Positions 46,791 to 60,559 of a stretch of 64,000 nucleotides of DNA are shown here, one piece after another. This stretch comes from Phaffia rhodozyma. Taxonomy: Eukaryota; Basidiomycota; Tremellomycetes; Cystofilobasidiales; Mrakiaceae. The translations under genes and the position numbers were made by a program. The stretch covers positions 2,279,501-2,343,500 of the forward strand of contig JACGZH010000001.1 in assembly GCA_014706385.1 (NCBI GenBank). Direction: 5' to 3'. The first letter of the stretch is position 1. The number at the start of each line of letters is the position of its first letter. Under the pieces are notes generated by a model. That model was not told the DNA's origin, did not search any database, and worked only from the letters and a program-made list of their open reading frames with translations.

Positions 46791-49700
46791 CTATCTCTTT
46801 GTTCTGGTCCTCTTTCCGGGCTTCACGATGATTTCCTCCTCTACAGCCACAACCCAAGACAGCATGATAACAACTTTAGCTCATCTATCAGACATCAGGA
46901 AATAGAAATAGATAAAAGCGTACCTTCCACATCTTGGGTCATGTCCAGCATCTCCTCGTCTACATCTGTGTTCTCGGATGCGATCGGAACAGAGGCCAAT
47001 TTAGAACCAGCCGACGGCTCGGAATCTTGATCAGAGAGTTCGGACGAAGCCGGCGATGGAGCATCCATCACCAACTCTTCCTCATCAAACACCTCCTCGT
47101 TCCCACCAGCCCTTTCTTCATCGTCAGAAGAGGCACTTCGGTTGGCTGTTCGAACCTTTGGCTTAGGTCTAGCCTTCTTTTTGGTCCGCTCATCATCCTC
47201 TTTACCAACATCAGCCTCGTCGGGCTCAGAATCGGAGTTATCAATCATCCTAGATGATGTTCGCTTACGCTTCGCGACATCGCGCGACGGGGCGGCCGGA
47301 CGTTTTTTGGTAGCATCTTCATTATCCGATGTCGCTTGGGCCACTTGAAGCCGAGCGCCAGAGGCAATTCTGGAATCTTTGGACATCGTCGTCGTCAACT
47401 GTGTCGAACAAAGCGAAAAGCCATTGGAGATGAGCTATAGCTGTTGACATGATAGGGAAAAGGCACGAAAAACTGACCTTCTTCTCGTAAGTCCTGTAGC
47501 TGTCCCAGACCTTATTGGAAGTCACCTCAATCTCAAGCTTGGTAAGTATCTCATGCAAGTACATTTTACTAGAATGAGAAAAAAAGGCCATAGGAGAAGA
47601 TCAGCCATCAAAGGTCAGAGAAAAATAGAACCATGGAACAGATGACGAGACTAACATCTTCAACGCATCTCTGCCCTGCATTCCGACAGAAAGGGGAATC
47701 AACGCCCGGAAATAAGAGTAGACTTTTCTGGCCTTGGACTTGTTTCCGTTCTTCTGAAACTGGCCCAAGCGTCGGAAGAAAGTATCGAGCAGAGTGGTGT
47801 GAACACTTGTAAGCGTTTTGGGATCAACATGCTTTAAGATCTTGAACTGGGTTCCATAAACGACAAGGCTGCTCGTGAGGAGCTTAGCAAGCGAGACGAA
47901 AGTTGCCTCATCAATCTGATCGTCGAGGAAGAGCTCAAAGCACTGTGAAAGACGGATTGAAAAAAATGAACTTATTATTCTTCGAGATCCATTCAGCGTA
48001 AATAAAAAGATACTCACATTCTCTAGCGATTGGAGGACAAGTTTTTCAATTTTGTCTTGCTGGCCTTCTCCATAGCAAGCAATGGAACGAACATCATCCA
48101 CAAGCGAGCGGCAAAGGATATCATATTCAGTTCCAAAGCGACCGTAATGGCTAAAGACGATGGAAGCATGCTGAATGTCGAGAACATCCGTTTTAAGTGC
48201 CGTCACGAACGCGGCGATAAGGGAGATGAACTGATGCTCCTGGACAAGAACTGCTTCGCTAGTGAGCGTGATGTCTGTTGAGTATAGAGAGAATGACAAA
48301 CAGAGAAAGAAAAGACATGTAAAAAGCAGAGATCAGTTTGAGCTTGATCGCCTTTTCTTTCACCACTTAAAACGTAGTACGAACCATCATCTCTGCTACG
48401 CTTGACCCTCTTGGCCTTTCGTGCAATCTTCTTAGAGTCTGAAAGACCAGTTTCATCCTCGTCCAGATCACTGTCTCCATCATCGCTAGACTCATCAGCG
48501 TCCTTCTGAGTAGCGACGAGCTCGGAGCGGTCCTCGATATACCGCTCGATCTCTAATCGAACGTAGTCAGCACACTTGGCTTGGGCTTCACTGGAGAGAG
48601 ATAATTGCAGTGGTTTAGGCACCGTATACACAACTCCTTTCCGTTCTGCGGGAGTCAAATTGGGTTGATGGTTGTACAAGATGTGGAACCGAAGTAACAG
48701 ATCGAAAGCCTGTATTTAAAAGAACGTCTCTTGTGATCAGATACTTATCTCCATCTATAACGGACATTTGTTTGCTTCCTGATTGAGAGAAATTCAGTTG
48801 TACACTTACAGCAGCCCGAACGAGTTGAACGGCATTAGACTGTGTACCGATAGCACACTCCTCCACCAACTCAAGAAGCGCTGAGCGCTTCTCGAGAAGT
48901 GTGGGTTGCAGTGCCTCATTCTCTAACGCCTTCGAGGTTCGCCAGAATATATTCCGAGCCAACGCTTCAAGAGCATTGACGACCAGCTGTATAGATAGAA
49001 GCCAAGGAGGTGAGCATCAAAGCTGATATTGCTCTTAGCTTGAAGAGCGAAAACCCACCTTGCGCTCTTCTTTGTAACCTAGCGTTCCTCTCGAAACCAA
49101 GGCTAGTAAAACGGCCCAACCATTGCTCTGGTTTCCTCCTTCATCCTCATCCATTGCCTCGGTCAAGTCTCTCTGTCCAAGCAATAGCTTGATTCTTAAG
49201 CAACAACTCTCTAAGCTTCCCACTTCCTCGTCTGTGAACGCGGCGGTGTATACGTCTCGTCCTGCGACGATCGCTCGAAGAGCAGCAAAAAGAGCCTCCT
49301 CTAGCTCGGCGATCTTCAAACTGTTGGTATTAGCTAGAGGTTCTGTTGCTAACATCGCTTGAAGGGCCGAGATTGATGCATCCAAGACGGCCAAATCCGA
49401 ATTCTTGAGGATCAGTCGAATGAGATCGGTCCAGAGGGCCTCGTAAGCCTTGACAGGGGAGGTCAACGCACAGAGAGTCAATAGACAGATAGCAAACGAT
49501 TCACAACAGAAAGAAAACTAACGGTAGTGATTCGGAGATCAAGATACATATCGAGGTTCATTACAAGAGGAATCGCTAGAACAAACACTAAGTGCTGGTT
49601 GTCACTCTGATACTTGGCAATCAACTTTGGTAGGAAGTTGATTAAGAGTCGAGTCATATCAGTCAGAACAGTGGATTCCTCATTGGCCTGTGAGGAGGGT

Positions 49701-52629
49701 GTTCCATTGAAACAAGATATAAAGGTTAGTGGTTGCATTTCTCGATCCAGTGTCTAGAACGATAAGGGAAACACTGACCAAGCGAACGGCTTCCTGCCTG
49801 GTTTTCTTCAACCCAGTGACCAAGATTTCCAAGAGACATCCTTCCTCTTCTTCTTCCAACTTCCACCCCTCCTCCGCCACACCACTGTCAAGACTAGCCT
49901 CCTGCTGACTGTCTTTCTGTGAATGGTCCAGACACAAGAATTCTGTCAACCCTTCCCAGTCTCTCAAGCTTCCTACCTTGTCCCACAAGCTCTCTACGGC
50001 GAGCGCGACCCGTCCTTTTCCGCTAATATCTCCGACTCCTAGGTCTCGAACGAGTTTAGCACCATCCGCGGCATCGGAATCATCTGGTGGGTCTCGCTCA
50101 GGCGAAATTGAGGCATCCTCTAAGGCCTGAGAAAATCTAACAAACATCGAGGCGAGCGATTTCCAACCGACCCTTGTTTGGAACACCCTTTGAGATTCTT
50201 CGGTATCATCCTCTTCATCGAGAGACAGGTTCTTCTCCCTTCGGCGCCCAGCTTCAATCTCCTCAATCGTTTCATCTCGCTCCTCCATCCATCGAGCTTC
50301 GAAGAACCCAGCAACAGCCTTTCGGACTCTAGGTTCGGCATCAAATACGAGTAAACCGACTTGCCGTCGTTTCTCGTCCTCAAGCATACCTGATCGCTCG
50401 ATGTGGTTCAAGATCTCGATTGAGGTCGTTCGGACGGAGAGTTCTACATCATGGAATGCCATTTCAAGAATTCGGGATTTGAATCTCTCGGTGAATGTGC
50501 TGAGGCTTGCCGCATGTGATTCGTCCGAGTAAAGAACAGAGAGAGCTCGAACGGTCTCAAGTCGGGTTGTAGCGTTCTTTGTACATCGATTGGTAAAGAG
50601 AGAATGAGACATGTTTGTTGAGTTGTAAATAAGTTCCTGGAAACATGCATGCCGGTCAAAGATAGACTTACGATGTCGTCCAACATCCATCCAATGTATT
50701 TGAAGTAAGCCGATTCAAGATACACATCTGGAAGAGTCGTCATCCAAGTTCCCAGTTGCTTCACACACTCGGTACGGATGTTTGGATCCAAGTCTCTGTA
50801 TCGCATCACAAAGACGCTGTATGCCGAAGAAAGACATTCATGGTCCACAATTAGTGTGATGTCCTAATCAAGCGACAAGCCCTAGAGCATCGACGTACGT
50901 ATTGAAGAGCTCGTTAAGGTATCCGTCAACCTTGCCTTTCTTCCAATGGACCTCCTTTACTTTTCGCTCCAACTCGACTAAACGCTCCTTGGCAGCCTTG
51001 CCCGCCGGACCGGTCGCTTTTCCAGCTTTACGCTTCTCCTGTTCACGCTGTCTACTAGCCACGCTGAGCTCCTCTCTCACTTCAGAGGCAACGATACATA
51101 GAGCTGACATGGTCTCAAGCGCGATGACAGTACCAGTGTGTCGAAAGCTTCGAAGCGGCGAGTGTGAGAGCGTGAAGAGCCATGATTGTAGGACCTCGAT
51201 CATCGGTGATGGTTCAGACTTGTGCGTGGTGGACGAGTACAAAATGGGGGTCTGAGATAGATTGAGTACAAAAGCTGAAATGAAAGACGCAAGGGAAGGT
51301 CGGAAACGCTTGAAGGTCCTATCCCTTGAGACCAGAGGGTACGATCCAAGGGATTTCTGTATGAGTTACAAAAGGGAATCGTTCGACTGAGCTCAGCAGA
51401 TATCAGCGCAAGGAAGATTTACGTCTAGAGTACTCACATCTTTCTCTAAATCGTCTACTCTGCTAACGACTCCATCTAGATCGACGGCCTCATCAGGTGT
51501 TACAGTTGACGATGATCCAGCAGCCTTTATGCGAAGGGTACGACCTCTAGATCAAACTTCTTCTCTCGCCAAACCGGATTTGATAAAAGAAAGAGACTAA
51601 CTCTAATTAGGAAAATGACTAAGTCGCCTAACGCCTGGTCCTGTTCCTCTTCGTAGGTTTCCGCCCAGTTCTCGATCACAGGTTCAAATGCACGGCCATC
51701 AATCAACGCGTCTACAAACATAAGATATAGGAAATTTTCAGCATTAAACTGGATCAGCCGAAACCAGGACATGATGCCACTATTGACGAAGAAAGCTTAC
51801 TAAAGAAAACGCTATCCCTCTCCACTTCTGTATTTGCTGATACCTTTCTGATCCCTCCAGTCGTTGCAGTATCATTCCCAGCTCCGCTCTTGCTAACTCT
51901 TGGCTTCTTGGTGGACCCACCGGCTCCTTTGCCACTAGCTCTTGAGCCCCTAGCGCGTCTCTTTTGAGCCCCCGTCTTTCCTTTAGCCTTTGGAGTCGCG
52001 TCTGGATCGTCATTAACATGAGACTTTCGAGCTCTGGAAGATTTCGAGTTTTTTGCGTTGGCGGACTTTCCGAATTCCTCACCTGAAGACTATAGACAAG
52101 ATGGTCAAAGGGAGGTGTGACAGGAAAAGTAGACGTGGAGACAAGACACGAATCGTTGGAGAGGTTGAGTCAGTTAATCTTTATTCAACCTCCTGTCAAC
52201 AGATATCAACTCACAGGATCCGAGTATGAGTCTTCTTCATCTGATTCTTTAAGATCTTCTTCTTCAGAGCCAGACAAAGACTGTTCCGAATCCATCGACT
52301 CGTCTTCCGACCCTTTGTTCAGACCTCTCTTCGGCTTCGTTTTCGACTTGATGGGCTTTGATCCGGCTACACCTGTCCTCTTTACTGTAGCTCGAGGAGC
52401 AGGAAGGGGTGGTTCTTATATGCAAAATTAACAGCGCACGCGACAGAAACAGAGTTGTATGCTAACAATCTCAGCACACACACACGGGGACAACCTGCCA
52501 GATCCGTCGAAACGAGGTGCTTCTTGGAGAATGAAGGAAGAGGGACCTACCTGTCTGGGAAGATTTTCTGGTTTGTCTGCCACTTCGCCTAGGCGCATCA
52601 GGCGGAGGAGTAGATTCGCTATCCGACAT
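46791..52629 (-). CDS. SCC3: Cohesin subunit SA/Scc3 (STAG family)
   Basis: Scc3/Psc3/STAG binds the Rad21 kleisin and loads cohesin on DNA. The Ser/Glu-rich, basic N-terminus (MSDSESTPPPDAPRRSGRQT) is followed by AFEPVIENWAETYEEEQDQA, the STAG domain (SYPLVSRDRTFKRFRPSLAS, then LRSFRHTGTVIALETMSALC), and the stromalin domain (VFVMRYRDLDPNIRTECVKQ, SAYFKYIGWMLDD). Helical repeats continue to LMDAP-type acidic segments. The C-terminus is Asp/Glu/Ser-rich and basic, ending EIIVKPGKRTRTKR. About a dozen or more exons over 5.8 kb, with the ATG at 52627-52629 and the last exon joined at 46793. The promoter upstream holds three ACGCGT boxes, matching G1/S control of cohesin genes in other fungi. 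Confidence 0.93.
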
Positions 52630-52776
52630 AATCGAGTATCTTGCTAGGCAATCAACACAAAAGGCAAGATAGAGAGAACGATATTTGGGACGTGTGGAAT
52701 GATGGTCGATAGGAGAGATGAAAGGGGATAGACAGGAAAGGAGATGTTTGAAGATCGAGAACAGACGCGACGCGCA

Positions 52777-52809
52777 ACGCGTGACGCGTCTCAGATGGGT
52801 TGAACGCGT
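52777..52809. promoter_or_regulatory. Cluster of three ACGCGT (MCB) boxes
   Basis: ACGCGT occurs at 52777-52782, 52784-52789 and 52804-52809, with ACGCGA just to the left at 52764-52769. The cluster lies about 148-180 bp upstream of the cohesin ATG and about 228-260 bp upstream of the divergent PCI gene. It is inside the 407-bp shared promoter 52630-53036, which otherwise holds nothing I could name. Confidence 0.75.
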
Positions 52810-53036
52810 CTGAAACATTTCGGTAACCCTAACACGCGCATTCGACGGAATCCTTACTTGAAAAGGTTACATTGCGTGTACTTGCATTGACCGACAAAAC
52901 TCCATCAACGCTCTTCTTAAACCAGCTCTTCTCCTTTTCCCATCGTTCTCCATCGCATACGCTTTAGTTGTAAGAAAAAGAAAGAAAGAGGGAAGACCCA
53001 TTATAGGCAGATTGGACAATACGAAAAACAAAAAGC

Positions 53037-54940
53037 ATGCAGACCTCGACTCAGGCTTCTGCCAAACTGTTCTTTGGAACGATCGTTCAATCCCAAGCGG
53101 TTGTCCCTCCAACAGCCCAATCCACGCTACAACTGGCAAATGTATGCACTAATCCGGTCATCATTCAAGCCGTCCGAGATCAACTTGTAAGAACCACATT
53201 AATGGTGTATACAACGCAGTAGAGTATATGGCTCATCGGGATCCGTCGCGCTTACATGGTACAGAAATCAGCACTTTCGGTTACTATCGTCCGAGGGATT
53301 TTTGGCTCGCTTCCTCCCCACCTGACACCATCGAAGGACGTCCAAGATTTCTGGGAAGCCTATCTGGACGAAATTCAAGGGACAAACTCGGAAGGATCAA
53401 AGATGGAGGAAGAGTGGGGTCTATGGGAACTTTGTTTTAGATCTTGGAAGTAAGGGTAAGCTTTCATAAGTATATAAGCTAAGGAGCGGCTTAAGAGGAG
53501 GAGAAACATAGTCTAGGAAGATGCTGATCTCGTTAGCCGTTTGCGATTCTTAGAGCTCTCCATTCAGTATTTCAATCATCGGAAGGTGGAAGATATGCCG
53601 TCTTATTCTCTCGGTTGACGTACAAACTATACCTGTCTTCGACGAGAGTAAGTGTCTTATTTGTCTAGTTGAGAGAGTTTCCGGATCAATATCTAAAGCA
53701 GCCCATCCGGTATTCTTGCTCACATGCACCATAAAGCTATCAACTCCACATCTGATCCATCTGGCAATCCAACAATACTTCCAACCCATCCGAGATGCGC
53801 TCTCGCTCTCATCAAGGGATCCGTCACCATCGGTCCCGTCGAAAAAACAAGCACTGTTTCCGCTGGCCGAAATCTTATTTAGAGTGTATGCGAGATTGGA
53901 CACTCATAAGCTTGGTGCGCAGATCCTACAAGTTGTCCGGCCTTCCCTAGGGCTGCTAGAAAAGGAAGGATGGGTCGAACGTGCGGTCAAGGTCAGATTC
54001 GAGCAGGCCCAAGGCACTTGGCTTTTGGGTGACCGAAGAATTCCACAGGTCTGTCTGAACAAGTGTCTTTGGCTTCGGGTAGTGTCTGATGAACGAAAGA
54101 GGAAGCTTCTGTTTTACTCATCCTGCATGGTTCACCACTGTCTTCTAGGCTCACACCTCCTTACACAGAGCATTTCTGAGCTGTCCCTCGAATACGCTTG
54201 CGATGTTCCATAACCGTCGGTTGATCCTGGTGTCTCTTTTAACAACGTCGATCCTTCTCGGCACGCTTCCGACCGGGAAGTTGCTCGATCACTTTCAGCT
54301 GACGGATCAGTTTGGCCCGCTTGTTTGCGGAATTCGATACGGAGATCTTAGGAGCTGGCGGCGTGGGCTTGGAGAGACTGGGGGCAATGAACGGGTCGAC
54401 CGAATGGAATGGTTCAGACGGAAAAAGGTGTTAGGCGTGTTGAGAGAGAAAGGCGTGATCCTTGTATGGAGAAGTCTCCTTCGACGAACGTCAGTAATCC
54501 CCTTTCTGTGTATCTGCCTAGCTACCCTTCGGACAGAGGCCAAAGGTTAGAATTACGAGCTGACATTTCGTTCTCTTCATCCACCACCAGGCTACTGATC
54601 TATCGATCATGTCTCCAACAACCGTCAAGTGGTCAGTCTGACAGGGTGGCTCTTCCGCTTTCGTTCTTCCTGACGGCACTCCGATTCGGGACGGAAGATG
54701 ACTCGCTGGATATCGATGACGCAGAGTGCATCGTGTGTAACCTCATCAGTCTGGTGCGTATAGAAGGTTTGACTCTGTTCATGTATTCACTCCCATCTGA
54801 ACAAGAATCTCATCGCTCCGGGCTTTCAACAGGGATATGTGAAAGCAGTGATCTTGAGGGGTACTCAGATGGTGGTATTCTCTAAAGAGACTGGCATGGG
54901 TTTCCCTCCGATCTCCAGGGTTCCACTAAGGACTGTTTGA
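53037..54940 (+). CDS. PCI-domain protein of the Csn12/Thp1 (PCID2) family
   Basis: Family members include Thp1/PCID2 in mRNA export and Csn12 associated with splicing and the signalosome. The spliced product starts MQTSTQASAKLFFGTIVQSQ and has an N-terminal helical part (LTPSKDVQDFWEAYLDEIQG). The PCI repeats follow (LIHLAIQQYFQPIRDAL, LAEILFRVYARLDTHKLGAQ). The winged-helix end is recognisable: DDSLDIDDAECIVCNLISLG, YVKAVILRGTQMVVFSKE, PPISRVPL, and stops at 54940, like the LDVDEVQCILANLI...QKLVVS pattern of PCID2. The join between GTAAGT/GTGTCT donors after STR is uncertain; a phase-1 GTGTCT donor is needed to keep frame. About seven exons. Confidence 0.78.
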
Positions 54941-55624
54941 ACGGAGAAAAAGGAACACAATCATCTATCTAATGAGGCGTACCTGAAACTTTAATCATAT
55001 TGGTTACGATCACATGAATCAGCACTCTGCTTACGTACACCCCCTTCGCCCCAAGATGGTCACACTCTGTCTCACTATCGATCGGATGTTTCTCTCTGTC
55101 TCTGCCCGGTAGCACGCACTTACTTACGCTCAGTTACAACGCATCATCACTTATGGTTACACATGAACGTAAACATGCCTGTAACCAAGCAGCCCCCTGC
55201 CCTCTGCCCTCTCCTTCCTTCTTGCACACACTCTTAGTCTTCCTCTGCCTCTTCTTCTCTTTCCCAACCCAACTTGCCATCCTTACACCCACACTCCCAC
55301 TCTCTCTCATACTCGCTCACACACTCTTCCCATCATTTATTCAGCGTGATAGTTGCCGTTCTTGTTCTTTCTTGATTTGGAGAGAAAACATCTAATTAAG
55401 AATCCTTCGTATCAGTCCGTCAAAGCATCTGTCGTTTTTTTGACCCCGGCCGTGTAAACTGTGGATCTCGGCTACAAGTCACTCGACTTCCTTCCCCATT
55501 TTTCTTTTCCTTCGTCCTTGCCTTCTCTCCATTCTTTTCCTTCTCAACTTGAGGATCATCGTTTCACGTACTCTTTGACACCTCCTTCCCTTTCTCCCGT
55601 CCGCCGTTTCTACTCAACCAAACT
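54941..55624. other. Promoter region of the Reg1-like gene
   Basis: 684 bp, strongly C/T-rich from about 55195 to the ATG, typical of the pyrimidine-rich leaders seen before other genes here. No gene is seen. Confidence 0.55.
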
Positions 55625-58600
55625 ATGGCTCAATACTTTCCCGCACCGGCCATCGCTTCGCCTATGAACGGTACCGGTTCTGTCGTTCATAACCCAGACG
55701 ACGGAGACGTCCAGACCAGGTTGCCCTCGATCTGTGTGGACTATTTGTCCCATGATTGGACCGAGGAAGACATCTGGTCTTCGTGGAGGACGATGACGAG
55801 AACAAAGAACGAGGTCGCCAACGGAGTCAGACTAGAGAACGCCAGTTGGCGGACCTGGTGGAAACAGCGGAACAAACTCAAGACGATCAGCCCGGAGACT
55901 CTCAATTGGTGAGTGCATACCCTTCTCTTTTAGCCTCGATGAGTTTCCTTCTCTCTTTCTCCATCTCTGTTCTCTGGCTCCTTGTGTCCTCATTGGAATA
56001 TACCCGGCAATCAGACTCCAAGTCTCATCCATCATGATCTGCAGTGATTCAACGGACGTCGTACCGGGTCATCTCTATTCTTGAAGAAAAAGAAAAGATA
56101 GAAGAAAACCTTTTTTCCCCTTTACTCTCCTGCGATCTCTTGACTATCTCAACTTTCCTTTCCCCTATCATCATCATCATCATCATCATCATCATCTCTT
56201 TATCTCTTCCGCTGTCTCTCTCTCATACATTTTCTTCTCATACCGCAAAACACCTGTTCATCATCATTTCAACTCGGCTAACCGTCCCGTTCTCAACTCT
56301 TTAGGCTCAAAGACTCGGACGTCACATGGCTCTACGGCCCTCTCCATACCAATGTTGAAGCCGTACCTCCTCCTCGGATCTCGACTACCGAAGATCACCT
56401 AGATCTATCGTCTGGAAAGCGTGCGAAACCGATTCTCAAGCATCGAACTATCTCTGAGATTCTCACCGGGCCTAACAACGAGCGAGCTCAGATGGGTGGC
56501 TCAGCCTCGCCCATCCTCGAATCTCTCTACCCAGAAGACGAAGAAGATGAATTCTCAGAGACCGAAGGCAGGTCCCGACCCGGCCTACATCAGACCAGGA
56601 GCGACACAAATATCCTCCGTCGCAGCACCGGCAGACGAGGAAACTCTCCTCCGAGGTTCCAGCTTCCATCGATGAATATCTCCTATGCCGCCGCGACCAA
56701 TCCGGCCGGAGGAGCTGGCTCGGCCTTGACCCCCTTCCCTGGAGGGGCCACCCCATCTGATACTGGTGACCACGGAGGCAGAGAAGGAAGGGACGGAGCA
56801 AAGAGACATATCTCGTTCAACACATTCGTCGAACAATGCATCTCGTTGAGCGAGCCGACATCAATCCCACCCGACCGGCCGGATAGCAGTTCAAGCGAAG
56901 ACGGCGGGATCGATTCGTCAGACGAGGATGAACATCTCGAAATGAGAAGCACCGGATCGAGCTCGTCTTCTTACGCCGTCCGGCCTTCTGGTAGCAGACA
57001 GTCCTCCACTGAGCACTTCACCATCGCCCATATCGCCCCTGCCCTTCTCAAAAACAACGAGGTCCTGCCTGCTCCCGCACCCGCCATTGTCTACGTCCCG
57101 AATGCCGGCTCAGCGGCTGCCAATAACCAGGATGCCGGCGTCCAGCGAAAGGAGAGTATCGCCTCATCCCAGGCCAGGGCCGAGGGCGATTTTCCAAGTC
57201 CCATCGATGCCGCTCAGTGGGATGAAGACGACGATGAGTACGACTACTTCCGAGGGGGTCAACAAGGGTCAGTACCTTCCGTTTCCTTCTTTGCCTCTCC
57301 ATGTGTATCCATCTACCGTTCCCATTCATAGGGCAGAGCTAAGTTTGTATTCTCCAATCCTTTTCTTCTCTTTTCTCAATCTTCCCCCACAGCGGCTCTT
57401 CGTCCGGTCCTGGTCGAAGCAGCCATGGCGGTCGAGTCGGTAGTGTCGGCCATTATGAAGGAAAGTCGACCTCTCAAACGTCATCCGCCAACTCATCTGG
57501 AACTTCGACCCCAACAGTTCGTAGAGGGGCTTCTGTCGGATCTACTACGCCTCCTGCATATGCCTCTGTTCCTTCCGTTCAAGACAAGGTAGGAAACTCT
57601 GAAGTGAAGATCATTCGGGACACTTCCTCACCTGCTTCCGCCACAAACACCTCTGGTACTTCGTCCAAGGATTCTTCAACCCCATCCACAACACCGCCCT
57701 CGCCCAATGTGTCAGCTGGCCGATCCATCCTAAGGAACAAAGCTGGATCCAGCGGAGGAAGCGGCAAGTCGTCTTCAGGTGATAAAGCAGGATCTTACTT
57801 TCCTCCTTCTACCTCGACCGCCTCTTCTTCCGGCACAGCGACACCTGAGATTTCTCGAGACGAGGGTATTGGAGCAGGAGGTGTCTTCCAAGCAGTCTCT
57901 GGACCGGGCAACGTCCCAACCGCTGCTCCCGCCTCTCCTTCCCCTGCTTCCACGAACACCTCTTCTGCCGCCACTTCTTCATCCTTGGCGTCGACCGGTG
58001 GAGACGACAAAGTTGTTTCCTCTCCAGACGTGGCTCCTACTCGAGGCCGATCGGTGGTTAGAAACTCGAGTGCAACATCGTTACATGATCGACCGGCTTC
58101 TAGGGGAACATCCTCTTCTGGAATTCCTGGTTCGCCCATCTCTTCCACCGGTGGGTGGCCAACGTCCGCACCAGGTGGAGTCACGTCCCCGACAGGAGCT
58201 GTTCACCCATCAACGACTCCTGTGACGAAGGCATCCAACTCTTCGGCAGGGGCTGGACCTAGAGGCGCCAAGCCGCCAAGCATCAACACTCAGCCTGCTA
58301 CCGGAAAAGCCGGGGCACAGGAGCCCTCGTTTGGCGAGGAAGATGAAGATAATGGATTGTCTCCTCGATCTCCGTCAGGCGACAACGGAATGCGAATCGA
58401 CGACTACTGGGCTACCCACACTCAAAATGAGGACCAGAAAGATTCGAACGAGTCCAAGAAGCACGTACCGACCGCCGGACCGAAGGACGGACAAGGCGGA
58501 GGAGAAGGAGTGAGCCATGTGGAACAAGAGGCAAAAAAGGGGAAACTTTCGATCCCCGGAAGTGGAATGGTTGGTGATCACTTCCAGAAGGGCGACGTAG

Positions 58601-59362
58601 GGGATGTACCGAAGGATGAGGTTGCGACAAAGAGGGAAGATAACAGATCTAACCGAGAACCAGAAGAATCCGACACGGTCAGAGAACAAGTTGATGATGA
58701 TGACGATGACGATAAGAAAGAGTCTCAAGAGGTAGAGGCAGATGAAGACAATGAGGAGGGAGAAGGATACAAGTTTATGGCTAGCACCAACCCGACTCCT
58801 ACATCGTCCCCTACTGTAAGTGATTTCTTCTCTGCCTTTCGATTCGGATGTACTCTGAGAACTCAATCTGATGTGCACATCGAACGATACGTTCTACTGG
58901 CTTTTCATCCTGTTCATCCTACCTTTTCTCAAATTGCGAAATACAAAGCAGATACAGATGCGCCCTCTTCCTAGATCTGGTCAGAGCACGTCAGCCTCGT
59001 CTCTTCCTCACGCTCATTCGGCACCCAAGAAACCATCCCCATCCTCTTCATCCTCGGCCGTTCCCACCCTGGCCAATGCGTCCTCCTCTTCCTCCCCCCC
59101 TAGCTCCAAGGGGTCAGGTCCGTCGATTGATCAACGTAGTTCAGCATTCTCTGCTCAGAACATCGCCTCTAGCTCATTCTCTCCTGGCTCCGGCTCTGCG
59201 ATCGGACAAGGTTTAGGTCTAGGGCTAGGTCAGTCAAAGAAGCAAGATGGCCAGGTGACATCGCCGTCCGGCGGAGGAGTTGTCGCTACCGCCAGAGATC
59301 TTTTGGGTGTGTTGTGGGGAATGGGTAGTGGCTCAGAAAACTCTGGAGGAAAGAAGCCTTGA
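55625..59362 (+). CDS. REG1: Reg1-like PP1 regulatory subunit with DUF1752
   Basis: Reg1 directs protein phosphatase 1 (Glc7) to Snf1 in glucose repression. The N-terminal domain reads ICVDYLSHDWTEEDIWSSWR, GVRLENASWRTWWKQRNKLK and SPETLNWLKDSDVTWLYGPL, the DUF1752 pattern. Then RAKPILKHRTISEILTGPN and KRHISFNTFVEQCISLSE, an RVxF-like PP1-docking site with flanking VEQC, follow, then an acidic DEDDDEYDYFRGG stretch. The rest is a very long Ser/Thr/Pro-rich region ending in a short ATARDLLGVLWGMG element and a stop at 59362. Four or five exons; an intron after SPETLNW splits the tryptophan codon. An ATC repeat lies in that intron (56167-56195). Confidence 0.85.
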
Positions 59363-60559
59363 GGATGACGCTGCTCCTCTATCTCTAGTCTCTCTTCCTT
59401 TGTTCGTCCTCCATAGTTGTTCACAACTCTTTCCCCCCTCATTCTTTTCTGATCTACTCCTTTTCTTCCTCCTGAGATTTCTTTATATCTTTTCTTCCCT
59501 TCCCTTTCAAAGCCGGTCATGTGCTTGTACATCATTGTGTTTTTGTGTGCTTCAATGGCTTGTCCTATCTTTATTCATTTTGTTATTCTTCCCTCTTTCT
59601 CTTTCATACTCGGCTTTCTATCATCATCTCATCCTTCTCTGCTTTCTCCATCGCGCTTCTGTTCCGGTGTTTATTTAAATCTTTTCTTTTTCTTTTTCTC
59701 TTTTGCCATCAAACCCATATTCTTCTGCTAACATATGGACGCCGTGGTTATATATGATTCCAACATTTATTTTTCCCCCCCCTCCCTTGTTGCGTGCCCA
59801 CCAGCTCGCGTTTCTCTTTTCCCCTCTCGTTTTGTTCTCTGTTTTGACCTTTCCCCATAGATGTCGATCCAAGTACCTTCCTGAAACCCTTTTCTTGGTT
59901 AACTCAAACTACGTTCTTCTCGAGTCTCATGATTTGTTTCCTTCTTGACCTAGGGTTGTTGACGCCTTCTTAGTCTCTCCTATTGATCGTTCTGTCTCTT
60001 GGTTATACACACTCTTTACTTCTTCCTCCAATATGAGGAAGAAAAAAGAAGTTGCCAGCAAACCGTATCATCGTTCTTGTCGATCATCATCTGCCAGGGA
60101 TGTTTCTCTATAGCCTCAGATGTCTTTCTTCTACTTTCTCCACTTTGATGTTTGATAAATGTGTGTGTGCCTACGCGAGTCTCGATTGTAGAATGTGTGG
60201 AGTTTCTATTCCTCCTGATAGACTGTTGACTGTCAGAGATTGTGTCTTTCCATCGAGAATCAGTGCTGTTAGTGATCGTTGAAGGAATCAAGATTTGACA
60301 TAAACAGCCCTCTGGGATGTCACATCGTCCTAGTCAGGCACGTCAAGACGGATTAGAACTTTCCATCTTTATTTTCCCACTTCTCTATGGATGTATCCTC
60401 TCTTCTTTCGTCGGACTTTCGATTTTTTCTTTTTCTTTTTTCTTTTTTCCGATCGTGTTCATCAGATAGCATCTCAAATATCGAATGACAGATTCTCTGT
60501 CTTTTTCTCTTCAAAGTTTCTTCCTTCTCTTTTCTCCGTCTCTTTCGTCACCGCCATGT
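59363..60559. other. Long T-rich intergenic region between convergent genes
   Basis: 1.2 kb of mostly T/C-rich sequence holding the 3' ends of the Reg1-like and CstF-64 genes. Open frames are present but they are low-complexity Phe/Ser/Leu and are unsupported. Confidence 0.6.

Noticed and set aside
59280..59948. Plus-strand open frames after the Reg1-like gene
   Set aside because: T-rich sequence giving hydrophobic low-complexity peptides; no motifs.
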